Part shown: positions 9,297-18,373 of the stretch, in pieces | How positions within the stretch are numbered: the first letter of the stretch is position 1 | Layout: every line of letters begins with the position of its first letter | NCBI RefSeq assembly: GCF_010091945.1 | Contig: NZ_WVIE01000004.1 | Span: 124,001 to 188,000, forward strand | Length of the DNA: 64,000 bases | Source of the DNA: Myxacorys almedinensis A | GTDB taxonomy: Bacteria; Cyanobacteriota; Cyanobacteriia; Leptolyngbyales; Leptolyngbyaceae | Reading direction: 5' to 3' | Translations under genes and position numbers: made by a program | The notes under the pieces: model-generated | The model's input: only the letters and a program-made list of their open reading frames with translations | Databases searched by the model: none | Told to the model about the DNA's origin: nothing

Positions 9297-10031
9297 ATGC
9301 TAACCGCCGCCTTTGTATTTGCAGCTTCGATGGGTGGATTAGCCGCGTCGCCCCATGCCCAAGCTGCGGTGTTGTACCAAATAGATGATGGCAAAAGCGA
9401 AGCAGGGGTCGGCATCTCAGACACGACTTGCAGTTTGGAGACCGGCACCGCGATCGCAGATTTTATCTGGCTCAACCAGTTTGAGGTGAGAGAAGGCACG
9501 AACACGATCGATGGGGTCTCGATCGCTTGGGGAACTCCTGCCGCGATCGCACCATGCAGTGGGCAACCCTTACCGCAAAGTGGCTTAACAGAAGGGCTAG
9601 CGGCAAAAGTTTTGGTATATGAAGAGCGGGGAGATGGCACCCTTCAACTGTTGGCGCAGCAAGATACGCCGATTGCCAATCCGGGAACGGATGCTTTTTT
9701 TGATGTCAGGTTTGATACACCAGCGCGGCTTCAAGGCAAGACGTTTTATGTGGGGGCGCTGTTGCCAAATCAGCTTCAAAATCAGTTTCCGGCAGCGTTG
9801 GATAGCCGCGATCGCTCTGGTCAACCCAATTCTAGAAACCAGTCTTACCTGGCGTTTAATCCATTTTTTCCGCAACGGGCTGACTACGACTACAGCGTGA
9901 TTACGCCGACGCTCTACAGCGATGGCAACTTTTTGATCCGGGCGTCTGGGCAGCGCGTGCCAGAACCCTCAGTCGCGATCGCGCTGTTGACGATCGCAGC
10001 AGGGGCAGTGATTTTGAAAAAACGCCAGTAG
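9297..10031 (+). CDS. PEP-CTERM sorted exported protein
   Basis: 244 residues from the ATG at 9297, chosen because a signal peptide starts there (MLTAAFVFAASMGGLAAS, cut after the Ala-rich HAQAA). The C-terminus is a textbook PEP-CTERM tail: VPEPS, a hydrophobic helix AIALLTIAAGAVIL, and a basic KKRQ end. Such proteins are moved to the surface and processed by exosortase, usually alongside EPS. The body reads as a beta-sandwich, and I recognise no catalytic motif. In-frame upstream starts (GTG 9144, ATG 9156, ATG 9207) are possible but would put 30-51 residues before the signal peptide. Exosortase is not in the window. Confidence 0.75.
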   Translation: MLTAAFVFAASMGGLAASPHAQAAVLYQIDDGKSEAGVGISDTTCSLETGTAIADFIWLNQFEVREGTNTIDGVSIAWGTPAAIAPCSGQPLPQSGLTEGLAAKVLVYEERGDGTLQLLAQQDTPIANPGTDAFFDVRFDTPARLQGKTFYVGALLPNQLQNQFPAALDSRDRSGQPNSRNQSYLAFNPFFPQRADYDYSVITPTLYSDGNFLIRASGQRVPEPSVAIALLTIAAGAVILKKRQ

Positions 10032-10052
10032 TTCGCAAATAGTTACAGTAGG

Positions 10053-11297
10053 CTAAGGCTTTCGTAAATGCTCTAGCAAGGCGTGGATCGTCTCGGCATA
10101 TTCTGGAGCCACGATCGGGGCGCTAGCACTGGGATCGATAATTAAATCTCCGACCGTATCCATGGCATGTTCGTTAATCGAGTCGATCAGCAGCGCGGGC
10201 ATAGTCAGGTGATCTTCTGAAATTTGCTTGAGGGCAGGGCTAGGGTTGGTGTGTTCTGCGATCGCAATCAAGGCTTTAAATTCAGAATCAGAAAGCTGAT
10301 TGAAAAAATTCATCCATTCCATCGTGGGCAGGGCAGAATCGGCACCCGCCTTGGGTTGAGATGGGGGCTGAAGGGGCGGGGTCTGCGCGGATAGTGGGGT
10401 TTTGCTGGTGAGTTCGCCCTGGAGGGAGGCTAGCTCTTGATCGAGCATTTCTTTTTGGTCGCGCCGTTCTAAAATCTGGGTTTCGAGTTGCCCCAACTCC
10501 CCGTGGAGCGAAGAGATCTGCACCTGGAGATGCTCGATCGCCCCTTGAAGCGATCGCGAACTATTTTCCACCTGCTGTCGCTTGGGTTCGGCAGAGGCTA
10601 AAAATTGATTCAGTTCGGTGCGGTAGCGTTCCAGGTCGCGAACTCTGGGTTCTAGGGCGACCAGTTCCATCTCTAGCTGCTGCTTTTGAGTAGTCAGGGT
10701 AGCGATTTCTTTGTCTAGGTCGTCTTTGCGGTGGGCATGGTCGAGCAGTTGGGCTTGAATCTGGTTGAGTTCGGCTTGGGTGGTTTTAACGGCAAGCTCG
10801 GCGCGTTGTTTAGCAGAAAGCGTTGCCGAAAGGGCGTTGTTTAGCTCTGCTTCTTTCTGCTCAAGTTCTTTGAGTCTGACTTGCAGCCCATACATTTGAT
10901 TTGCCGTGGGCGGCAGTTCGGTTGTGCCCAGATTCCAACTCAGTTCTTCTTTTTGTTTCCAGAGATTAGAGCTTTGGATCTGCAACGTGCGAAGCTGCGT
11001 TTGCATAGAGTTCAAGCTATTGGCGATCTGATCGCGCTCTGTAGTCATGATCACGAGGGCTTCGTAAGCTTCTGCCCGTCTGCGTTGCAGCGCCCGAATA
11101 TGGAGTTTCAATTCTTCACTGCGTTGGCTCAGGGCATGGCGATAGCGTCCTTCTGTGGCTGCCACGCCGATCAGACTGGCAACAACGGTGATTGCCCCCA
11201 TGAGTAGCGCTCTGCCGAAGTCTCTTGCGGTGAGTAGCCCGATGAAGAAACTAACGCTGAAGGCGGTTAAGCTGAGAAGCAATCGACTTTTGAACAT
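10053..11297 (-). CDS. Membrane-anchored coiled-coil protein with TerB C-terminal-like domain
   Basis: 414 residues from the ATG at 11297. Residues 4-50 form two membrane segments (LLLSLTAFSVSFFIGLL and ALLMGAITVVASLIGVA). About 240 residues of Glu/Gln/Leu-rich coiled coil follow, then a Pro-rich linker. The last 85 residues (EWMNFFNQLSDSEFKAL through MPALLIDSINEHAMDT and GDLIIDP) match the TerB_C pattern seen in cyanobacterial proteins annotated as tellurite resistance TerB C-terminal. The frame is open upstream to an ATG directly after the MFS stop (11438), but that 47-residue extension is basic and unstructured. It may be cotranscribed with the MFS gene. TerB_C proteins are usually linked to the DUF2791 ATPase, which lies 1.2 kb downstream here. 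Confidence 0.72.
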   Translation of the reverse strand: MFKSRLLLSLTAFSVSFFIGLLTARDFGRALLMGAITVVASLIGVAATEGRYRHALSQRSEELKLHIRALQRRRAEAYEALVIMTTERDQIANSLNSMQTQLRTLQIQSSNLWKQKEELSWNLGTTELPPTANQMYGLQVRLKELEQKEAELNNALSATLSAKQRAELAVKTTQAELNQIQAQLLDHAHRKDDLDKEIATLTTQKQQLEMELVALEPRVRDLERYRTELNQFLASAEPKRQQVENSSRSLQGAIEHLQVQISSLHGELGQLETQILERRDQKEMLDQELASLQGELTSKTPLSAQTPPLQPPSQPKAGADSALPTMEWMNFFNQLSDSEFKALIAIAEHTNPSPALKQISEDHLTMPALLIDSINEHAMDTVGDLIIDPSASAPIVAPEYAETIHALLEHLRKP

Positions 11298-11438
11298 AGG
11301 GTTGTGAGGTGCACCTGGCTCTGCCAAGCTTCGGGAATCGGGAAGAAAGGCTGAGGAATGACCCGATCGCTGCTGCCCGCGCCTTTTTTCTTGGGAATTA
11401 AGCTGGTGAGTGCAGGGCGGTTTCGCATCTATCCTCAT

Positions 11439-12686
11439 TCATTCATTTGTACTGGAATTTTCGCGGCTGCGAACCATCATTTTATCCAACGTCCACAAAA
11501 TGCTGAGCGCGATCGCAACACTAAGTATTAAAAATAACCAGTAGCGATTGGCAACGGGGCGGGGTTGGTCGAGCGCCCAGCCGCCGAGGGGAGGGCCGAT
11601 CAGGTAGCCAAGTGCCCAACATTGGGAGTTGATGCCTAAGTAGACGCCGCGCAAGGATTCGGGGGCTAGCTCAACCACCAGGGAAGCGGCGGATGGGGTG
11701 TAAGTGACGATGGCAAACGACAGCACACTTAAGGCGATCGCGGCCCAGGTTAAGGTGTTTTGAGGGGATGTTCCGGTGATCCAGATGAGCAAGAAGCCCA
11801 GGCTCCAAAACAGGGCAGAGACCATCAGCACTTGCGATCTCCGCCAGCGATTGAGGGCACGGGCAATGGGAAGTTGAATTAAAACCGCCAGGGTGAGATA
11901 GCCGGTGAACAAAATACTAATGGTTGCGGGTTCAAATCCGCGATCTGATCCGTCAACACGAACGAAGTTACTAAAATAAAGCGGTAATGTGCTGTCGATT
12001 TGCACAATGTAGGTGGTAAACATCGTGTTTGCGATCGCATAGATTACCAGTCTGCGATCGCTGAGGGCAGTTTTCCATCCACTCAATTGAGAGTGCTGGT
12101 TAAATGACCGATTGGTTTCTGCGATCGCAACATAGATCATGCCAAAAAACACAACAAAGGAAATGCCATCTACAACAAATAGCAATCGATAAAGTCCGGT
12201 GGTGCTGATCAAGATGCCACCCAGAACGACGCCAATGCCCAACCCCAAGGAATCGCAGAGGCGGGTGATAGAGTAGGCTTCGTTGCGCTGATCGGGGGTG
12301 GTGAGGTCTGCTACAACGGCTTCGGTGGCAGGCCAATAGATGCCAATGCCCAACCCCATGAACAGATTGCCAACAACGAAGGTGGGAAAGTTGTAGGCTG
12401 AGGCGAGGAAGACATCTGCGATCGCAGATATAGCGGCAGACAGCAGTAAGGTGCGGCGGCGTCCCCAAAATTTTGAGTCAGCAAAGCTGCCGCCCAGTAC
12501 CCGCCCAATGATGCCCGAAATCGAGGCGCTGCCAATGCCAAGCCCTACGGCAGTTGCCGAAAGACCAACTTGGTTGACAAAGAAAATGGGCGCATAGAAG
12601 AGCGTGAATCCTGTGCCAATTTGTGAGAGGAGCCGACCAAAGGCAAGCAGCCAAACCTGACGCTGTAGACGCGGGAGAAATGACAC
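11439..12686 (-). CDS. Major facilitator superfamily transporter
   Basis: 415 residues with about 12 membrane helices in two halves, typical of a drug/H+ antiporter-like MFS exporter. The loop between helices 2 and 3 carries a weak motif A (GGSFADSKFWGRRRTLL). I placed the start at a GTG (12686), just before FLPRLQRQVWLLAFGRLLSQIGTG, where homology should begin; the frame is open to a TTG at 12827, which would add 47 unlikely residues. The stop is directly followed by the possible early start of the TerB-C gene, so the two may share a transcript. Substrate cannot be told from sequence. Confidence 0.8.
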   Translation of the reverse strand: MSFLPRLQRQVWLLAFGRLLSQIGTGFTLFYAPIFFVNQVGLSATAVGLGIGSASISGIIGRVLGGSFADSKFWGRRRTLLLSAAISAIADVFLASAYNFPTFVVGNLFMGLGIGIYWPATEAVVADLTTPDQRNEAYSITRLCDSLGLGIGVVLGGILISTTGLYRLLFVVDGISFVVFFGMIYVAIAETNRSFNQHSQLSGWKTALSDRRLVIYAIANTMFTTYIVQIDSTLPLYFSNFVRVDGSDRGFEPATISILFTGYLTLAVLIQLPIARALNRWRRSQVLMVSALFWSLGFLLIWITGTSPQNTLTWAAIALSVLSFAIVTYTPSAASLVVELAPESLRGVYLGINSQCWALGYLIGPPLGGWALDQPRPVANRYWLFLILSVAIALSILWTLDKMMVRSRENSSTNE

Positions 12687-12969
12687 AGTGCTAACGATGA
12701 CAAAATGGTATGTCTGAAAGGATAACAGTCTTACGGCTGGGTGGATGGGGGTGCTTGGGCGATCTGTGGGTGTTGGATTTGCGCGATCGGTCGTCTGTAG
12801 TGCTTGCAGCAAAATGATGAGGCGCAAGAATTACAGCAAGTTCTGGAGGCTTGGTTTGAAGCCTCGTCGTTTAGTTGTCAATTCAACACCTTCCGAGATC
12901 AGAGCTTGACCTTTCGCCTTCAGAACCTGGAACTCCGAGATCAGAACCTCATTCTGCTGCATTAGAAAT

Positions 12970-12999
12970 GCCGAGGATTAGACTACTCCAACCCTCGGC
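12970..12999 (-). terminator. Terminator candidate after pilQ
   Basis: GCCGAGG (12970-12976) pairs with CCTCGGC (12993-12999), with a 16-nt loop. Read on the minus strand the stem is followed by ATTTCTAAT. It lies 30 nt beyond the pilQ stop, so it likely ends the pilMNOQ transcript. The T tract is weak. Confidence 0.55.
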
Positions 13000-13028
13000 G
13001 ATCGATTGTGACGACGTGACTAACTCGG

Positions 13029-15428
13029 CTAGCGCTGCTGTTGGATGTACTCTCGCACCTCTTTACCCGGCACATAGCCATAACCGTAGGTAGAGCGATC
13101 GCTATCATCCATAATTCTTGGTGTCAGCATCACAATCACTTCTTGACGCTGCTTGTTGCGATTTGTGCTTCTAAACAGCGAACCTAGGATCGGGATGTCA
13201 CCAAGAATCGGCACCTTGCTAACCGTAGCGCGATCGCTTTCCTGAATAATTCCAGACAAAATCAACGTTTGCCCATCTCGCACTCGAATCGCACCAGACT
13301 GAATACTCCGACCATTGATCAACGTAATTTGACCTTGAGGAGTTTGCACAGATGATCCGGGTGATGAAATGATCGGATTGACGCGGAGAGTAATAAATCC
13401 GTTGTCGTCAATGCGATCAACCTGCATATTGAGAATCAAACCTGCTTCTTTGATAATTGGCTCGTCAACGGTTGTACTCTGCGCACCGTTGGCTTGGATG
13501 TTTCGCTTAAATCCTGCGAAAACTTCGCTCGTTAGACGAACACTCGAACTTTCACCATCCTGAACCACCACCGTAGGATCTGACAACACCTTCGCGTTAC
13601 CGCTCACCACCTGAGACTGCAAGCGAGACAAAAACTTTGAAGGAAACTGGAACAAAGAAGGTAAGCCGTAAGTAATGGTGCCGGGTGTAGTGACAATTCC
13701 CGTCGTGCCATCAATAGTTGGAGGAGTAATCGCAGTTGGCCCCGGAGCAAAGGGATCGCTATTTGTTCCAAAGGGGGCGCGTGCGCCAGTTCCAGGCGTG
13801 CCAAACGGAGAGTTACTATTCTCTCGAACAAAGGGCCCTGAACTTGACGTTTCTGGGAATAAGCTCCCGGTGACAGGCGCAGAAGCTAAGCTACCCCGCA
13901 CTTCTGCACTGGTTGGAGGTCGAACAGAGCCGAAATTAAAAACGGCGGCTCCTTGATCAACACTAAAGAAGTTGTTGCCAACACCAAACGAGAAACTCGT
14001 GTTGAAGTCTTCTGTTTTCAGTAGGTTAATATCTACAATCTTGACATTGACTGCCACTTGACGTTTACGAGCATCAAGCTGAGTCAGAAACCCAGTCGCA
14101 ATTTCTACCTTTTTCGGCGCTCCGGTGATCGTGATGGAATTTAGGCGATCGTTAGTCGAAACAGACAATCCCCTTAAAACTAGCGCACCTGTTCCTTCGG
14201 TAGGTCTCAATGCCAAAATGGTTGGCGTCCGGGTTTCAACCGTTCGTGCTGCCGCTCCTTCGCCAATCGTTTGAATTTCAACTTGTTCAAATGGGCGTTG
14301 GGTTTCAGCCCCTTGCGTTGTCAAGAAAGCAGCCGCCTCACTCGAATTCACTTGATTCAGGCGAATTGTCCGAGAAATCAAATTACGCGCTTCATCCGGG
14401 AGGCGAGTGCCCACAAAGATAGTCCGTCCGACTCGGTTTGCTTCAAGCGCTGCACACTGTCCGCCTCCGCCTGCGGCTCCACCTTGTGCCATTACAGGAA
14501 CGCAAGTAATCCGCAATACATAGTTGAAAACATCCTGAACGGCTTCATTCTCAATATCGAGCGAAATGGTCGGGCCGCCAGATTTTGCGGCGGCTCCGGT
14601 GGCTCCGGCGGCAGCGGCTCCATTTCCATTAGAAGCCTCACTATACGCCAAGTTCAAGCCTGCCGCTTTTGCCAACAAAGCCAATACCTCTCGCACCGGC
14701 GCATCTCGCAGCACTAGGCGAGGAATTCGTTCATTTGTCCCAAGATCGATCGCTGAAGGCGAGGCATCCATCTGAGCTACCGATTGATCACCAACCGGAG
14801 GCGCAACGGCACGCGGCATCAACGGCGGAACAGGTGCAGTTGGCACAAACGGTGCGCCACTCGGCTGAATCTGAGCATTGGGCACAAACGGCGCAACAGG
14901 CGTCCCCGGAGGACGAGGCGTCACCTGCATCATCACCGTACCCGGAGCCGCCGGAGCCACTTGGGTTGGAGCCGCTTGAGCCACAGTCGGAGTCACTTGA
15001 GCCACCCTACCGTTTCCAGCCGTTGCCACACCACCCGTGCTCGCCACACTCAAAATCACACCCTGAGCATTGCGACTCGCCACTTGCCCAGTCGGCACTC
15101 CCCCTTGCCCAACAACCACTACCTGCACTCCATTCCCGCCCATCGAACTGACCGAAACCGACGCAATTCCCGGTGCAGGATTCGCCTGCTGAAACGGTCG
15201 AGCAATCTGAGCATTAAAAACATAAGCCGTCCACGTATTGCCCCGATTCACGTTAAACACTTGCGGCGCTTTGTTGCCACCTTGGGTCTCTAACACCACA
15301 TCCACCCCTGATCCCGTCGGATTGAGCTTGACATTGCTCACTTGGGTGGGGGCAGCCATAGCAGGCTGACTGGCAAATAGTGCGATCGTAGCGGCGGTCA
15401 TTGCGCCGAGTCCTCGAAGCTCTTTCAC
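13029..15428 (-). CDS. pilQ: Type IV pilus secretin PilQ
   Basis: 799-residue outer-membrane secretin that forms the pore for type IV pili, needed for motility and DNA uptake. A signal peptide (ATIALFASQPAMAA) is followed by an AMIN-like beta domain, a long Pro/Gly/Ala-rich linker, an STN/N0-type domain (VLALLAKAAGLNLAYS), an N1-like domain, and a C-terminal secretin domain with VPILGDIPILGSLFRS and IVMLTPRIM. The start is GTG, with AGAGGAG 7 nt upstream (plus 15436-15442). It is last in the pilM-N-O-Q operon, 83 nt after pilO. Glycine/serine-rich inserts around residues 500-590 are typical of cyanobacterial secretins. Confidence 0.93.
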   Translation of the reverse strand: MKELRGLGAMTAATIALFASQPAMAAPTQVSNVKLNPTGSGVDVVLETQGGNKAPQVFNVNRGNTWTAYVFNAQIARPFQQANPAPGIASVSVSSMGGNGVQVVVVGQGGVPTGQVASRNAQGVILSVASTGGVATAGNGRVAQVTPTVAQAAPTQVAPAAPGTVMMQVTPRPPGTPVAPFVPNAQIQPSGAPFVPTAPVPPLMPRAVAPPVGDQSVAQMDASPSAIDLGTNERIPRLVLRDAPVREVLALLAKAAGLNLAYSEASNGNGAAAAGATGAAAKSGGPTISLDIENEAVQDVFNYVLRITCVPVMAQGGAAGGGGQCAALEANRVGRTIFVGTRLPDEARNLISRTIRLNQVNSSEAAAFLTTQGAETQRPFEQVEIQTIGEGAAARTVETRTPTILALRPTEGTGALVLRGLSVSTNDRLNSITITGAPKKVEIATGFLTQLDARKRQVAVNVKIVDINLLKTEDFNTSFSFGVGNNFFSVDQGAAVFNFGSVRPPTSAEVRGSLASAPVTGSLFPETSSSGPFVRENSNSPFGTPGTGARAPFGTNSDPFAPGPTAITPPTIDGTTGIVTTPGTITYGLPSLFQFPSKFLSRLQSQVVSGNAKVLSDPTVVVQDGESSSVRLTSEVFAGFKRNIQANGAQSTTVDEPIIKEAGLILNMQVDRIDDNGFITLRVNPIISSPGSSVQTPQGQITLINGRSIQSGAIRVRDGQTLILSGIIQESDRATVSKVPILGDIPILGSLFRSTNRNKQRQEVIVMLTPRIMDDSDRSTYGYGYVPGKEVREYIQQQR

Positions 15429-15435
15429 GGATTCA

Positions 15436-15442
15436 CTCCTCT
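15436..15442 (-). promoter_or_regulatory. Strong ribosome binding site that fixes the pilQ GTG start
   Basis: Minus-strand AGAGGAG with 7 nt to the GTG at 15428. It is one of the clearest Shine-Dalgarno sites in the window and decides the non-ATG start. Confidence 0.75.
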
Positions 15443-15511
15443 AGGGAAAAATAGGGGTTGGGGGTTGGGAAAAAGACAATGCCTCTCCCGGTCTAAAATG
15501 GCTGACTTGGC

Positions 15512-16390
15512 TCAGGGTGTCGGCGTTGGAGTTGCTGCGATCGCCTTGCGATCGCCATCATTAAGGGGCAACAACGCCTGCATCTGGAAAGATGTCGTAA
15601 TCTTTGTATCCGGCTGACAGTTGGTCAGATAACGAATGCGCCCATCCGGTTCAACTTCAAATAGCTGCGTCCCCGCCTTGGCACCGTCACCCACCTTCAC
15701 ATCAAGATTTCTAACGAGCAACAACGGCTGCAATCGCTCGATCGTTCTAAAAATCGATTGAGTTTGATTAAAATTGCCCTCAAACTCCACATCGATCGAT
15801 TGGCGCTTTAGCTTGTTGTCTACCGCCGCGCCCAAAGAACCATCGTTAACCACCTCGACACCCTTTTCGCTCGGCTTAAACTTGCTCAGTTGGGCTTGGG
15901 CAACCAACGCCCCAAACTCTTGATTAAACTTGTCTGCCCCTTCACTACTTGCAAAGGCTTGCCGCACATAAATCGGACAAGCATTTAGCTTTGACTGCTT
16001 TGCAGTGAGTAAGCCAACGTTGTTTTTTTCAATCTGTTGATTTAAATCTAGCAACAGTGTATCCATAGATTTCTCATTCGCAAACAATGCATAAACCTGC
16101 TCACGCTGTTGTTTCGATTTTTCTAACTTAGCCTTCGCTTCTTTAATCTGCTGACGAATTGCATCTTGTTGCTTAACTTGTTCGCTTTTTTCCTTCACCT
16201 TGGCATCTAATGCCTGATAGTTTTCCCACGTCGGGCTAACCAAATACATGACGATCGCCCCACACGCCAGCACTCCGCCCAGCCCAAACAAGACACCCTG
16301 CACCACCGGAGTCATCGTCAACCCAAACACCGTTGGATAACTCGGACTCAACTCAAACTCTGAGTCTTGAATAAAATCTCCGCCGTTCAT
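15512..16390 (-). CDS. pilO: Type IV pilus inner-membrane protein PilO
   Basis: 292 residues. A short cytoplasmic N-terminus is followed by one membrane helix (VLFGLGGVLACGAIVMYLV), a coiled coil rich in Lys/Gln (about residues 60-105), and a periplasmic ferredoxin-like domain. PilO pairs with PilN to align the pilus across the periplasm. The ATG overlaps the pilN stop by 4 nt, showing tight coupling. The product is longer than proteobacterial PilO (about 200), and no pilP follows, which is usual in cyanobacteria as I know them. Confidence 0.88.
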   Translation of the reverse strand: MNGGDFIQDSEFELSPSYPTVFGLTMTPVVQGVLFGLGGVLACGAIVMYLVSPTWENYQALDAKVKEKSEQVKQQDAIRQQIKEAKAKLEKSKQQREQVYALFANEKSMDTLLLDLNQQIEKNNVGLLTAKQSKLNACPIYVRQAFASSEGADKFNQEFGALVAQAQLSKFKPSEKGVEVVNDGSLGAAVDNKLKRQSIDVEFEGNFNQTQSIFRTIERLQPLLLVRNLDVKVGDGAKAGTQLFEVEPDGRIRYLTNCQPDTKITTSFQMQALLPLNDGDRKAIAATPTPTP

Positions 16391-17253
16391 GGTTTGCTTG
16401 CTCCCTTGTCTTGCTTGCCCTCTGCCGCACCTTTAGACCCAGCCGCCTGCGCCGATGGGGTCGCAATCACGCCCCGATCTTGCAACGTTTCGATCCGAGT
16501 GACTAGCCCAACCGCGCCCTTGCGATCGAGTTCCCGAATCAAGTCAGACGCCGGAACATCGCTCACCGCCGTCACGATCGAAAAATTAACCGGCTTGGGT
16601 AGCTTGAGCGAGTCTCCGGTTCGCTTGAATGGGACATTGGGCAGGTCGGGTATTTTCAGCGGATTCTCTTCTCCCAATTGGGCATTCACAATCTTTGTCA
16701 CTTCTGGTCTGAGAAAGTTAGACTGTTGCAGCGTTAGCAGAAAATCGTTGACATCATTAAACGAGTTGGCAGATCCATCAATTTGCACAACGTTAGACAC
16801 CTTCGCTGTCGTCGCCGCCGCGCTGCCTGTATCTTGCGGCTCTAGCTGCTTGATCGTCAGAAGCCGCACATTAGCTGGCAAGCGATCGCGGATATCTTGC
16901 GCCATCGCTGACCACGGCTTAATTTGGTTAAACACCGTTGCCAGTGCCTGCGCCTCTTCAGATGCCTGCTTTGCCTGGGTTTCGATCGACTCTAAATTTT
17001 TCTTCTCAACCTCTAGGTTGCCTAACTGGCTGTCTAGCGTTGCCTGCTGTTGCTCTAGCTCTCCCGTTTTCAGCAGCAAAATGCCATAAATTGCGCCAGC
17101 AAACACCGGAAAGGCAACCAGAGCCGCCAGCCCAATATATAGAGGGCGCTTGTCGCCACTCGAAATCGCAATTTTTGGTACCCGCCCCGCTCGGCGACCG
17201 TTAGGCTTGATCTCTGGGCGATCGTTGAGAAAATTGACATCTAAACTATACAT
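16387..17253 (-). CDS. pilN: Type IV pilus inner-membrane protein PilN
   Basis: 288 residues. The N-terminus carries the PilN peptide that binds PilM: DVNFLNDRPE, a version of the conserved INLLP-type motif. A single helix (LYIGLAALVAFPVFAGAIYGILLL) is followed by a coiled coil and a periplasmic fold. The C-terminal 30 residues are Ala/Gly/Lys-rich and probably disordered. It starts 1 nt after the pilM stop and overlaps pilO by 4 nt. Function: couples cytoplasmic PilM to PilO and the secretin. Confidence 0.88.
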   Translation of the reverse strand: MYSLDVNFLNDRPEIKPNGRRAGRVPKIAISSGDKRPLYIGLAALVAFPVFAGAIYGILLLKTGELEQQQATLDSQLGNLEVEKKNLESIETQAKQASEEAQALATVFNQIKPWSAMAQDIRDRLPANVRLLTIKQLEPQDTGSAAATTAKVSNVVQIDGSANSFNDVNDFLLTLQQSNFLRPEVTKIVNAQLGEENPLKIPDLPNVPFKRTGDSLKLPKPVNFSIVTAVSDVPASDLIRELDRKGAVGLVTRIETLQDRGVIATPSAQAAGSKGAAEGKQDKGASKP

Positions 17254-17254
17254 T

Positions 17255-18373
17255 TCACCATGCCTCCCGTAGTCCTAATCCCAACACCACGCCCAATCCA
17301 GACCGAGCCGTGTCCGAAATCTCTGCCGCTTCGAGCGATAGGGCAGCCACCGGATCGATCTGGCTACAGGGCAAACTCAAGCGCTGGGTAAAGAATTCGT
17401 CGAGTTGCCCGATCGCGGCTCCCGGTCCGGCGAGCAGAAGCTGTGCCACTTCTAAGTTTTCGCCCTGGTTGAGATAGAAATCGATGGAACGGCGCAGTTC
17501 GTCGGCGAGTTCTCCTAACACACGCATCATGGCGGCTGCCCCAGGACTCGCGCCACCAGCACCACCACCACGGGGTGCCCCTACGGTTTCCATCGTATTG
17601 AGTGGAACGGTCATGCCTTGTAACAAATCTGCGTTGCGTGATGGTGGCAAATTCATTGCCCGCGACAACGCCCCTTGAATTTGGAATGTACCAATCGGCA
17701 CAGTTCGCGAAAATTGAGGAACGCCATCGACTGCGATCGAGATCTCTGTACTCTCAAATTCGATGTCTACTAATGCCACTGCTTCTTGAGGCGCAAACTG
17801 TCGCAATTGCTCTCGAATAGTGCGGATGAGCGAGAAACTACTGATTTCTAAAACGTCAACTTCTAAGCCAGCTTGTTGAAAGGTTGCGAGATAGCTATCG
17901 GTGATTTCTTTGCGAGTAGCAACTAATAAAACTTGAACTTTCTCGATCCCATCTTCATCAATAAATAGCCCTAGCTTTTGATAGTCAACATCAGCTTCCT
18001 CACGGGGAAACGGGAGATAGAGTCCGGCTTCTTGATTGAGTACCATTTCGCGCAGTTCTCGATCGTCAAGTTCTGCCGGGACGGGAATAATTCGGGTGAC
18101 GGTATCTCGCCCTCCCGGAATGGCGGTTGCTACACGTTTTACCTTTATTTTGCTTTCTGTCAGAGCAGTTTGGATCAACTCAGCCATCGCAGGCGGATCA
18201 ATGATTTCACCCTCCTTAAACACACCATCAGGAACCGGAACCGTAATGTAGTTTGCTAGCTTAAACCCTTGTCCTTGCTTGCGTAGCTGCACAATGTTGA
18301 TGCGATCGGGAGCCAGTTCTATCCCGATGCCCTTAGACTTTTTAGAAACCAGACTTTTTAGACCGTTAACCAC
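17255..18373 (-). CDS. pilM: Type IV pilus assembly ATPase-like protein PilM
   Basis: 372-residue actin-like protein of the FtsA/PilM fold that forms a cytoplasmic ring below the pilus base. Visible marks: IGIELAPDRINIVQL at the N-terminus (phosphate-1), ALVDIEFESTEISIAV (phosphate-2), and LLLAGPGAAIGQLDEFFTQRL (adenosine site). The start is a GTG with no clear Shine-Dalgarno. It is first in the pilM-N-O-Q operon. A perfect 10-bp inverted repeat lies 107 nt upstream and may be part of its control region. Confidence 0.92.
   Translation of the reverse strand: MVNGLKSLVSKKSKGIGIELAPDRINIVQLRKQGQGFKLANYITVPVPDGVFKEGEIIDPPAMAELIQTALTESKIKVKRVATAIPGGRDTVTRIIPVPAELDDRELREMVLNQEAGLYLPFPREEADVDYQKLGLFIDEDGIEKVQVLLVATRKEITDSYLATFQQAGLEVDVLEISSFSLIRTIREQLRQFAPQEAVALVDIEFESTEISIAVDGVPQFSRTVPIGTFQIQGALSRAMNLPPSRNADLLQGMTVPLNTMETVGAPRGGGAGGASPGAAAMMRVLGELADELRRSIDFYLNQGENLEVAQLLLAGPGAAIGQLDEFFTQRLSLPCSQIDPVAALSLEAAEISDTARSGLGVVLGLGLREAW

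Noticed and set aside
11926-11941. GCGGGTTCAAATCCGC, a tRNA T-arm-like sequence
   Set aside because: It lies inside the MFS coding sequence, and no acceptor, D or anticodon arms can be drawn around it.
14784-15293. Arg/His-rich plus-strand frame of 169 residues opposite pilQ
   Set aside because: Antisense to the GC-rich linker of the secretin; composition is that of a reverse-strand shadow.
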